Below, one piece after another: positions 44,901-50,813 of a DNA stretch of 64,000 nt. Every line of letters starts with the position of its first letter. The first letter of the stretch is position 1. The notes under the pieces are model-generated. The model saw only the letters and a list, made by a program, of their open reading frames with translations, made no database searches and was not told where the DNA came from. Source of the stretch: Magnetospirillum fulvum (GTDB lineage Bacteria; Pseudomonadota; Alphaproteobacteria; Rhodospirillales; Magnetospirillaceae); NCBI RefSeq assembly GCF_900108475.1, contig NZ_FNWO01000009.1, positions 1 to 64,000 of the forward strand. The letters run 5' to 3'. The translations under genes and the position numbers were made by a program.

Positions 44901-47900
44901 GCCGGTCGAGCCCGAGGTGAACAGCAGGAAGGCGCATTCGTCGGGGTGGGCGGACAGACCGGGCGGAACAAACGAATCCGGTGCGGGGTCGGGGGCGAGC
45001 GGGGCCAGCGCTGTGATCCCCAGCGCCGCCAGCCGGGCGGATTCGCCCTCGCCGCAGATCGCCAGCCGCAGCCCGGCCGCCTGGGCGGTCTGGGCGATCT
45101 TGTGGTCGGGTGCGGCGGGATCGAGCGCGACGAACGGGCATCCGGCCAGCAGGGCGGCGGTGCTGGCCCGCACCAGCGCGACCGAGCGGGGCAGCAGCAG
45201 CCCGACCGGTTGGCCGGGGCGGGCTCCCTGGCGCAGCATCTCCCAGGCCAGGGCGCGGCTTTCGGCGAACAGCGTGCCGCACCGGATTTCGTCGCCTTCG
45301 ATCGTCCGGACCGCCGTCGCGGCGGGGGAGGCGCACGCGCGGTCGGCCCACAGCCGGGCCAGGGTCGCGCCGTCGTCCGGTCCGACCGGAGGACCGCCCT
45401 GCCACGTCTTCATCACCAGAGTGCGCTGCTCGGGCGGCAGCAGGTCGATCTCGTCGAGCGGACGCTCCGCCGCGTCGGTCGCGGCGACGAGGATATGGCG
45501 GTAGGATTGGGCGAAGCGGGCCGCCGTGACCGGCTCAAACAGACCGCGATCGGCGCTGAGGCAGCAATCAAGGCCGCCGTCTTCGCTTTCCTCGACCGAC
45601 AGGAACAGGTCGAACGGCGACGAATTCGGCGACAGCTTCTCCAGCCGGACCTCGAGGCCGGGCAAGTCGGGGGCGTGGCTGACCACCGATTGATAGGCGA
45701 ACATCACCTGGAACAGCGGGGCGTGACCCAGGCTGCGGTCGGGGTTCACCGCCTCGACCACCGCCTCGAACGGGGTGTCTTGGTGGCGCAATCCATCCAG
45801 GACGGTCAGGGCGGTCCGTTCGATCCGCTCCAGGAACGAGTCCCCGTCGGCTTGGTGCAGCGGCACCGCCAGGGTGTTGGCAAAAAAGCCGATCAGGTTG
45901 GCGAGGTCGGGGCGTGGCCGGTTGGCGACTGGGAGGCCAATCACGACCCGGTCCTGCCGCGACAGCCTTGTCAGCAGCAGGGCGAACCCGGTCAGGGTCG
46001 CAATCGCCAGGGTGGTGTTGCGCCCCGCCGCCAGGGTACGCAGACGCGCCGTCTCCGCCGCCGACAGGGTAACCCTGTGATGGGTGGCGGAGCGGAGGCG
46101 GTTCGGTCGGCGGGGATGATCGAGCGGCAGGTCGAGCCGTGGCGGCGCGTCCTTCAACCGCTCGCACCAATAGGCCAGACCGGCGGCATTGGCGGTGGCC
46201 GGGTCGCGCTGCCAGCGGGCGAACTCGGCATAGCGGGTGCCAAGCGGCGGCAGATCGGGCTGCGATCCGGCGTGGAAAGCCCCATAGGCGCGTTCCAGTT
46301 CGCGCAGCAGCAGCGCCAGCGACCAGCCGTCCGAGGCGCAATGATGCAGGCACAGGACCAGGAGATGCGCGTCAGGCTCCAGCGCGAACAGGGCGATCCG
46401 GATCGGGTGATCGCGGTCGAGCGCGAAGGGAAGGTCGATCAATGTCCGGATCGCGGCGTCGAGCCCCTTTGCCGTCACCGCGACCGGATCAAGGAGGACG
46501 GGGGGGACCGGGTCGATCCGCTGGACCGGCTCGTCCTGGTCCGGTCCGGCGACGATCCGGGTCCGCAGCGGTTCGTGGCGGGCCAGGATCAGTTCCAGCG
46601 CCCGGGTGAGGGCGGGCAGGTCGAGCCGTCCTGTCAGCCGCAGTCCGACCGGGTTGTTGTAGCTGCTTTGCGGGCCGTCGAGCCGGTCGAGCAGCCACAG
46701 CCCCCGCTGGCCGAACGAGACGGGGGGATCGTCGGCCTGGGATGAGGGCGATGGCGGCGGCGACGGGATGGTCGCCGCGACCGTGCCGGGCCGCCGGGCG
46801 ATGGCGTCGGCCAGGGCGCGGCACAATCCGGCCGGGGTCGGGGCCTGGAACAACAGCGCGGGCGGCAGGTCAAGACCGAGCGTGCGGCCCAGTTCTTCGA
46901 GGATGCGGGCCGCCGCGATCGAGTCTCCGCCCAAGGTCAGGAACGAATCGTCGGGAGCGACGCATTCTTGCCCCAACACGGTGCGCCAGACCTGGGCGAC
47001 CAGGGCGAACAGCGGAGCGTCGGTGACGGAGTCGAAGGGGGCGCTCTGTTCTGACCGGGTGGACGGGCGCGGCCGCGCCGCCGCTTCCAGCCGAGCGATA
47101 GCCTCGCTCAGACGGTCGAACCGGCCCGATTGCACATCGCTTTGCAGGTCGCCCCGCTTGATCTTGCCGATCGAGGTGCGGGGCAGGCTGTCGGGCGGCA
47201 GCGGCAGGCACAGAGCGAGGGCAAGCCCGGTGCGGTCGGCCACCGCGCCGCGAATTTGGGCGATCATCTCGGCGAGCCGTTCGGCCTCGTCCTCGGACCA
47301 GAAGGAAGCCGCCGCATGGTCCGGCGGCAGGATCGTCAGATCGCGCGGGGCGAACAGCAGGGCGACCTGATCGGTCTGGCTGCCGTCGCGGCGGACCCCC
47401 AGTGCGGCGGTCTGGCCCGGCACGATGGTCTGGACGGTTTCGGCGGCGATTTCGATTTCCGGACTGGCGACGTTCAGCCCGTTGACGATCAGCACGTCCT
47501 TGCCGCGTCCGACCAGGAACAGCCGCCCCTGATCGAGAAAGCCGAGATCGCCGGTATCGAACCAGCCGTCCAAGAACGCTTCGGCGGTCGCCTCGGCATC
47601 GTTGACATAGCCCTCGATCAGCGCCTCGGTGCGAATCTGGACCCGGCCGATGCTGCGCTCGGGCCGGACCTCGCCTTGGTCGTCGGCGATCCGCAGCGAC
47701 AGGCCGGGGACCGGAACGCCCAGGCCGGTGACCGGCTGGGCGGTGAGGCCGGGCACCAAGCAGGTTTCGAGTCCCTCGGCAAAGGTGATGCCGCCGCCCG
47801 CCTCGCTCATCCCAAAGCCGGGGCGCAGCACGCCGGGGCGCAGGCCGAAGCGAGCCAGCGCCTGTTCGAAGCGTCGGGCGGCGACGGCATCGACCGCCTC

Positions 47901-48869
47901 GCCGCCGCTGATCAGAATCCGCAGATGGCTGAGATTCCAGCGATCCGAGGGGATGACGTCGCCACGGTCCAGGGTTTCCAGCCGCTCGGCGACCAGAGTG
48001 AAGATGAAATTGGGGACGAAGGCCAGCGCGGCTCGGCTGCGATCCAGTCCGTCGAGCAGGCGGAGCGGGTCTTTCAAAACGGATTCGGTCGGGATGTGGC
48101 TCTGCTCCGCTCCATGCAGCAGGGCGCCGAGGGCGAGGAAGGCCAACCCGGCGACATGGTCGAGCGGCATCCAGTTGAAGACCGAATCGGCGGCGCAAAG
48201 GTCGAAGCGGGCATCGAAGCCGCGCAGGGCATGGTGCAGCCCGTGATGGCTGAGCGGAACCCCCTTGGGCTGGCCGGTGCTGCCCGAGGTGAACAGCATC
48301 AACCCGATATCGCCGGGCGCGGGCGCGGGCGGCGGCGGTGTCTCGCCCTCTCTCCCGGCCAGCGCCGCCGACAGCGGGAGCAGACGGGGCGGCGCGGCAT
48401 CGTTGGGCCACAGGTCGGCCAGTCGGTCGCAATCGCTATCGTTGGCCAGGATCGGCGGCTGGCCCAGCGTCTCCCACACCTGACGCAGCCGGGGCAGGGC
48501 GGCGGCGGCCTGATCGGGAGCCAGCAGCGGAACCGCGACGAGACCGCCCAGCAGGCAAGCCGACAGACCGGCCAGGATCAGATGGGGATCGCCTTGCAGC
48601 AGGATCATCGCGCCGCCGGGCTCGACCGCGCGCCGCAGCGACACGGCGATCCGTTCCGCCTCGGCCAGCAGATCGGGATAGAGGATGCGGTGGGACGCGC
48701 CGCCCGATCCGATCCACGACAAACCGGCGTGGGGGCAGTCGTGGGCGGCCCGGCGCAGCAGCATGTCGAGCGAAACCGGTGCTTCGGGTGGCAGCGGGGG
48801 AAACCCGTGCGTCTCCGCCGCAGGGGGGCGACCCGGACTGACGGTGGAGGGGAGACCCGACGCGGTCAT
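35901..48869 (-). CDS. Hybrid NRPS/PKS starter megasynthase AL-ACP-C-A-PCP-C-A-PCP-KS-AT-KR-ACP
   Basis: First enzyme, about 4322 residues. Residues 30-590 form an acyl-AMP ligase (FTSGSTGQPKG ~196, FGMSEAGGG) that loads a carboxylic acid starter on the ACP (GGDSI ~650). C1 has HHCASDGWS. A1 (~1322) is unusual: the core FDxS region reads FADSLAELF and the later motif GSSEVSADVSW, moving the key Asp by one position as in beta-alanine-type A domains. PCP ~1716; C2 HHIAWDGWS ~1913; A2 ATSGTTGAPK ~2393 with pocket about D-V-G-S-V-G-A-V-C, not assignable. PCP ~2778. KS (TACSTSL, Cys ~3004), AT (GHSLGE ~3451, SHAFHS, malonyl type), KR (TGGLGGVG ~3950, Tyr and Asn both kept), ACP GGHSLM ~4265. I chose ATG 48869, with GGAG upstream, over ATG 48893. 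The end overlaps the next gene by 11 bases. Confidence 0.93.
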   Translation of the reverse strand: MTASGLPSTVSPGRPPAAETHGFPPLPPEAPVSLDMLLRRAAHDCPHAGLSWIGSGGASHRILYPDLLAEAERIAVSLRRAVEPGGAMILLQGDPHLILAGLSACLLGGLVAVPLLAPDQAAAALPRLRQVWETLGQPPILANDSDCDRLADLWPNDAAPPRLLPLSAALAGREGETPPPPAPAPGDIGLMLFTSGSTGQPKGVPLSHHGLHHALRGFDARFDLCAADSVFNWMPLDHVAGLAFLALGALLHGAEQSHIPTESVLKDPLRLLDGLDRSRAALAFVPNFIFTLVAERLETLDRGDVIPSDRWNLSHLRILISGGEAVDAVAARRFEQALARFGLRPGVLRPGFGMSEAGGGITFAEGLETCLVPGLTAQPVTGLGVPVPGLSLRIADDQGEVRPERSIGRVQIRTEALIEGYVNDAEATAEAFLDGWFDTGDLGFLDQGRLFLVGRGKDVLIVNGLNVASPEIEIAAETVQTIVPGQTAALGVRRDGSQTDQVALLFAPRDLTILPPDHAAASFWSEDEAERLAEMIAQIRGAVADRTGLALALCLPLPPDSLPRTSIGKIKRGDLQSDVQSGRFDRLSEAIARLEAAARPRPSTRSEQSAPFDSVTDAPLFALVAQVWRTVLGQECVAPDDSFLTLGGDSIAAARILEELGRTLGLDLPPALLFQAPTPAGLCRALADAIARRPGTVAATIPSPPPSPSSQADDPPVSFGQRGLWLLDRLDGPQSSYNNPVGLRLTGRLDLPALTRALELILARHEPLRTRIVAGPDQDEPVQRIDPVPPVLLDPVAVTAKGLDAAIRTLIDLPFALDRDHPIRIALFALEPDAHLLVLCLHHCASDGWSLALLLRELERAYGAFHAGSQPDLPPLGTRYAEFARWQRDPATANAAGLAYWCERLKDAPPRLDLPLDHPRRPNRLRSATHHRVTLSAAETARLRTLAAGRNTTLAIATLTGFALLLTRLSRQDRVVIGLPVANRPRPDLANLIGFFANTLAVPLHQADGDSFLERIERTALTVLDGLRHQDTPFEAVVEAVNPDRSLGHAPLFQVMFAYQSVVSHAPDLPGLEVRLEKLSPNSSPFDLFLSVEESEDGGLDCCLSADRGLFEPVTAARFAQSYRHILVAATDAAERPLDEIDLLPPEQRTLVMKTWQGGPPVGPDDGATLARLWADRACASPAATAVRTIEGDEIRCGTLFAESRALAWEMLRQGARPGQPVGLLLPRSVALVRASTAALLAGCPFVALDPAAPDHKIAQTAQAAGLRLAICGEGESARLAALGITALAPLAPDPAPDSFVPPGLSAHPDECAFLLFTSGSTGRPKGVVCTHRGIVNRLRWQWSRHPYRPGEICCLRAAVTFADSLAELFGPLLAGVPVVPLSDADIHDPDRLLARLDEIGATRLLLVPSLLALLLDAAPDLGRRLPRLGLISVSGEAMPADLLARLRRAAPNARLLNIYGSSEVSADVSWYEVGPDDPLPPDGTVPIGRPLPGNRIYVLDSARRPVPPGVPGILHVAGEQLARGYLDDPDQTAAAFPTAPDGERLFRTGDLGRFRFDGMLDYLGRDDFMISLHGLRIEPGEVEATLRAHPAVRDAAVTRASLPGGEPILAAFVVLDPVAGAGLTADSLHAFAAGRIARTMVPHRFSRIERLPLLSNGKLDRRALSALEPGETLPSAAASAAPSTPGETLVAQAMSEILGQAPASIHANFFTCGGHSLLAVRLAARIAALSGRDFPVERVFVAPTVAGLARWLDENGDDEATPDLPLVPRAAGSVPDLSPAQRGFWSRQLIEGAERGDGLAGGFDLSGPLNPDHLEAAIRAVVTRHLPLRTLHGEAQGQPLLTLLPTETAMNDIFAALDLSGLTDDSRQDGLAALETMIAAARFDLAAEPPLRLRLARLGPDQARLYFSAHHIAWDGWSTQVFLDELSATIAALAEGRQPALPPLPVSYYDYAAWALARERSGRFAADLAYWRQSLEGAPPLLDLASDWPRPARRDGRASVVRVGLDPATLAGLDALARRRGESRPVVLLAAFAALLAAHGGREDLVIGMVSANRNHPATHGLIGFFVNTLPLRLRLDRARSVADLLDIARGASHAAQAHAEPPFDRIVQTAKVERSLAYAPLVQCLFVHHNEPFAPPVLPGATATPYPIDPIRTGLDLVWETQPDAAGGLSLTVTAAADLFTAATIERLAAHSLTLCRALAETGASDRDWRALPLIPPEEQDRLGRLSQGAPVALPRPALIHDLIRRQALADPEAIALDGPAGPVTRGALDSRASAIAAAIAPHLPETGDALVALCLEPGPDFVACWLGLLQAGAAVLPLDPIWPPERIALILRQTAPVLLVTDPARSLPPLPPGTTRISPDRLATSPSARPPATPGRTLPADGRSLAYVIATSGTTGAPKAVAVEHRSLVNLALAQADLYGIGPATRALLLVSPAFDVAMGELATLLCAGGTLVLADRLAIVPGRELVELLKAYRVTHLSLPPSALAALPPVQDDLPDLACLVLGGEACPQALAERWSPGRTLFNAYGPTEATVCATATRLTTSSDIGRPLPNVQAFCLDAAGRPTAPGVAGELYLGGIGLARGYLGRDDLTQAVFIAHPLGAEGRLYRTGDRVRRREDGGLDFLGRRDDQVKIRGVRIEPIEVAALLDSFPEVAQSVVVPRAEGGTTLLVACYVPARAEGPSPTAEELRQRLKERLPPQAVPDRIVRLDALPLTANGKIDTAALPLAAPTPPPPRPARGLPAARLRPLLAEIWREVLGREVGERENFFDAGGHSLLVAQVQSLIEQRCQHKIAAVDLFRHPTIASLAEALEPSDGASAPEPEAVPSPRDAAEPIAVIGMACRLPGAPDLPAFAQALRDGRELIGRFSDEELLAAGLDPAQLADPAYVRAGGFVADIDCFDAGFFGISPHEAAGLDPQQRVFFECAWHALEHAGHAPGPDGLSAALFAGTGANHYLALAYPDGPPLSEEGFAAYTGNGADFLATRTAYLLNLTGPAVTVQTACSTSLTAVAMACRALRQGEAEFALAGGVSLPLVPRGYLYRPGMIFSPDGHCRPFDAEARGTVPSGGCGLVVLRPLSAALADGDTIHAVIVGAAINNDGAAKAGYLAPGIAGQSAAIRAALAQAGLRPDQIGYVEAHGTGTELGDPIEVAALHQAYGPLAPGSIGLGAVKANLGHADAAAGVIGLIKTVLTVAGGEIPPTPHFTRPNPRIDFAAGPFFVPTRPMPWPKADGTRRAAVSSFGIGGTNAHVVVAQAEAIARAPLPETETEPGWRVVKLSAKSPAALEQLSHALAQDAGTVDFDDFCLTLARGRRSLPLRRAIVCRDKAAAADRLSGRGRPDPARTIEFSGQCRDGAPPLLFLLPGQGSQYPGMGRGLYRAEPVFARRLDTCREFLRPLLGRDILPMLLDPSWPESDLADTAATQPLLFALGLALADLLAQYRLAPAALLGHSLGELTAACVAGVISAEDGLRLVAERGRLMAAMEPGAMIATDLSEDEAGTLCQAHPGLAVAALNGPTACTLSGPVATIQAAEESLRHQGRPAHRLATSHAFHSALMAPAAEALAAFAATMTLTPPRLPVYSNLTGQILTADQATDPAYWARQMLAPVRFGAALAAAAADGLVGIEVGPGRALSGFAAVAGIKTVNCLRHAREDRDESLVFQEALARLWLAGAEPDFAAGLSPTARRVPLAAYPFARDRHWSQPGVAPRRSRSERAADSDPAQWLYVPSWRPQRASGMAASPLRFPRHWLLLEGADPLGEALTERIVARGGMVERVRPGDPDSPAARLTRLTTEGRRPEIVLHLWSLEVGCGEAETGRALDLSLFSLFDLAKALAEGDESAPCRIGLVSRGLHRIDGDESGTPFAAAALGLLKVLPVEQDNLTCRAVDIGMGAVDPDRLLDALLSGPEDGIELALRGRRRWLPGWNPRPLPPAEPSPLRRHGVYWITGGLGGVGLGLARELAARFQARLVLTSRTGLPDPGNWDALAQGEDDIAGRIRAIREIERLGGSVLVIAADCADAAAIEAAHAQATDRFGPLDGIIHAAGLADEAGMARRRKRADSLPVLAPKIAGTLALTRLLGRHDSRAFLVLCSSLGVALPGHKFAQAAYQAANQFMDAVADQAEGSRIVAIDWDDWTEDGMSVRAARRWRERHDGLPDSPPAPGLTAAQGFEVLSRVLGSGEPRVLVSVRDLFEMLAEDRDGPARMAQKLAPNPAQAGRHSRPDLATPYAPAATGTETALIGLWQEILGIEPVGADDDFFELGGHSLMATRLIGLIRERMGVSLPLGALFQAPTPRTAAALVSAAHPPADTTEESKIEEHVL

Positions 48870-48994
48870 ATTCCTGCTCTCCGGCTGTTTCATGCGCAGG
48901 TCGCCGGGGCGACTTGCATTTCTTCGCGCAAAAGTAATCCGCCTGATCGGCGGTTCCGTTCGATATCGTCCGCACCATCTTCACAGTGCGACGA

Positions 48995-49023
48995 TTGATA
49001 TCCTTCCGGAAATGCGGAGCCAA
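48995..49023 (-). promoter_or_regulatory. Predicted promoter of the NRPS/PKS operon
   Basis: On the minus strand TTGGCT (49018-49023) and TATCAA (48995-49000) are exactly 17 bases apart. It would start transcription about 115 bases before ATG 48869, inside the divergent spacer shared with the exporter genes. The two hexamers match consensus at three to four positions each, so this is a moderate prediction. I saw no Fur-box-like sequence in the spacer. Confidence 0.4.
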
Positions 49024-49089
49024 GTCCATAGGGCGATGCCGTTTCAGTTGATCGGCGCGTCGGTTTACCCAACACGCGGATGGACGGCA

Positions 49090-49116
49090 GGCAACACTTC
49101 TAGATAGAGTGTTGCC
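49090..49116. promoter_or_regulatory. 9-bp inverted repeat ahead of the exporter genes, possible operator
   Basis: GGCAACACT at 49090-49098 is matched by AGTGTTGCC at 49108-49116 with a nine-base TCTAGATAG spacer, so the arms are perfect. It lies 38 bases before the first exporter start and within the divergent promoter region. A dimeric regulator binding site or a leader hairpin are both possible. No T-run follows on either strand, so a terminator is unlikely. Confidence 0.45.
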
Positions 49117-49154
49117 GCACGCCCTCCACCCGGAACCCCTGTCGCCGCGGCCCG

Positions 49155-50813
49155 ATGAATCACCTGCTTGGTATGCTTCTGTCGCAGGATACGCTGCCCC
49201 GGACCCGGGTGGTGGTCGCGGCCCTGTTGTCGGGCCTGTCCGGGGTTCTGGTGCTCGGCATCGTCAACAAGGCCGCCGCCGAAATCGCCGGGACCGGACT
49301 GGCCCAGGTCGATTGGGCGTTGGCCGCCGCCTTCGCTGCCGGGATCGCGCTCTATGCCGGGGTCGAGGTCTTTGCGGTGTCGCGATTGTGCGCCGCGCTG
49401 GAAAACGCGATCCATCAGGTGCGGACCGGTCTGCTCGACCGTCTTGTTCGCGCCGATTACGAACAGGTCGAACGGGTCGGCCACACCGTCTTTTACGAAA
49501 GCATCACCCAGGCGACCCGCGAGATTTCGCAGAATTCGCAATTCATCGCCCTGGCCCTGCGCTCGGCGGTGCTGGTCGTGGTGATCCTGGCCTATATCGC
49601 CTTCGTCTCGCTGACCGCTTTCGCCCTGGTTGGCTTGACGATCGGGCTGGGCGGTCTGCTCTATCACCGCGCCGGGCGGCGGCGCGACGACGGCTTTGCC
49701 CGGATGATGGACGAGGAACGCCGTCTGTTCGAAAGCCTGGACGACCTGCTCGGCGGCTTCAAGGAGGTGCGGATCAGCAGCGCCCGCAGCCGCGATCTCG
49801 CCGCGACCTTCTCCCGCTTTTCGCTTGCCGCTACCGACGTCCGCGTCGATGTCCAGGGCCACGTCGTCCGCCAGTTCATCCTGGGCCAGATCGCGGTCTA
49901 TCTGATGCTGGCGGTGGTGGTGTTCGTAATCCCGCAATATGTTCCGGGGTTCCGCGATCAGGTGGTGCAGATCACGGCGGCGGTTCTGTTTATGTCGGGC
50001 GATCTCGGCGCGCTGATCCAGTATCTGCCGTTGCTGGCCGAATCCGAGCAGGCGGCGGCGCGGATTGCCCGGCTCGAGGCGACGCTTGCGGCGATGGCCG
50101 AAGACGAGGGCGCGGCCCCGTCCGCTGCCGCCTCGGTTCCCGCCGCCTTTGGCGAGATCGCCTTTTGCGGCGTCACCTACGCCTATCCGGCCCCCGAAGG
50201 CGAGGCGGCGTTCGTGCTGGGGCCGCTCGACCTGACCTTGCGCGCGGGCGAGATCGTTTTTATCACCGGCGGCAACGGGGCGGGCAAATCGACCCTGATC
50301 AAGCTGCTGACCGGGCTGTATCGGCCCAAATGCGGGACGATCCGGATCGACGGGGTGACGGTGGGGCCACGGCTGCGCCATGCGTTGCGCGACCGTATCG
50401 CCACTGTCTTTTCAACCTACCACCTGTTTCCCCGCCTGTACGGGGCGGCGCCCTTCACCGCCGCCGAGGCCGAGACGATGCTGTCCTGGCTGGAGATGGA
50501 GCGGGTCGCTGGTTTGACCGGCGACCGGTTCTCGCGGCTCGACCTCTCCGCCGGTCAGCGCAAGCGGCTGGCCCTGATGGCGGCGTTGCTGGAGCGGCGG
50601 CCGTTGCTGGTGCTCGACGAATGGGCGGCCGATCAGGACCCGGCGTTTCGCCGCAAATTCTACCGCGAGATTCTCCCCACCCTCAAAGCGGAGGGGAGGA
50701 CGATCGTCGCCGTCACCCATGACGATTCCTATTTCGACGTCGCCGACCGCCGCTTCCACCTCGAGGAGGGGCGGCTGGTCGAACGGGGCCGCGACGCGGG
50801 GGAGGAACCCTAG
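49155..50813 (+). CDS. Cyclic-peptide-type ABC exporter, fused membrane and ATPase domains (first copy)
   Basis: The 552-residue half-transporter has six membrane segments in its first ~320 residues (for example VVVAALLSGLSGVLVLGIV and FILGQIAVYLMLAVVVFVIP) and a C-terminal ATPase. Walker A is GGNGAGKST, the signature is LSAGQRKRLAL, and Walker B reads LLVLDEWAADQDPAFRRKFY. The DEWAADQDP form is the hallmark of the SyrD/PvdE cyclic peptide exporter family that moves non-ribosomal peptides or their precursors to the periplasm. The signature deviates from LSGGQ by Ala. It is followed with no gap by a paralogue, and the two may pair as a heterodimer. The start has only a weak ribosome binding site. 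Divergent from the biosynthetic operon. Confidence 0.92.
   Translation: MNHLLGMLLSQDTLPRTRVVVAALLSGLSGVLVLGIVNKAAAEIAGTGLAQVDWALAAAFAAGIALYAGVEVFAVSRLCAALENAIHQVRTGLLDRLVRADYEQVERVGHTVFYESITQATREISQNSQFIALALRSAVLVVVILAYIAFVSLTAFALVGLTIGLGGLLYHRAGRRRDDGFARMMDEERRLFESLDDLLGGFKEVRISSARSRDLAATFSRFSLAATDVRVDVQGHVVRQFILGQIAVYLMLAVVVFVIPQYVPGFRDQVVQITAAVLFMSGDLGALIQYLPLLAESEQAAARIARLEATLAAMAEDEGAAPSAAASVPAAFGEIAFCGVTYAYPAPEGEAAFVLGPLDLTLRAGEIVFITGGNGAGKSTLIKLLTGLYRPKCGTIRIDGVTVGPRLRHALRDRIATVFSTYHLFPRLYGAAPFTAAEAETMLSWLEMERVAGLTGDRFSRLDLSAGQRKRLALMAALLERRPLLVLDEWAADQDPAFRRKFYREILPTLKAEGRTIVAVTHDDSYFDVADRRFHLEEGRLVERGRDAGEEP

Noticed and set aside
48870-49154. Fur-box or iron-regulated promoter in front of the NRPS/PKS operon
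   Set aside because: No sequence resembling the Fur consensus was found, and no siderophore receptor or reductase gene is nearby, so a siderophore product is not specially supported.
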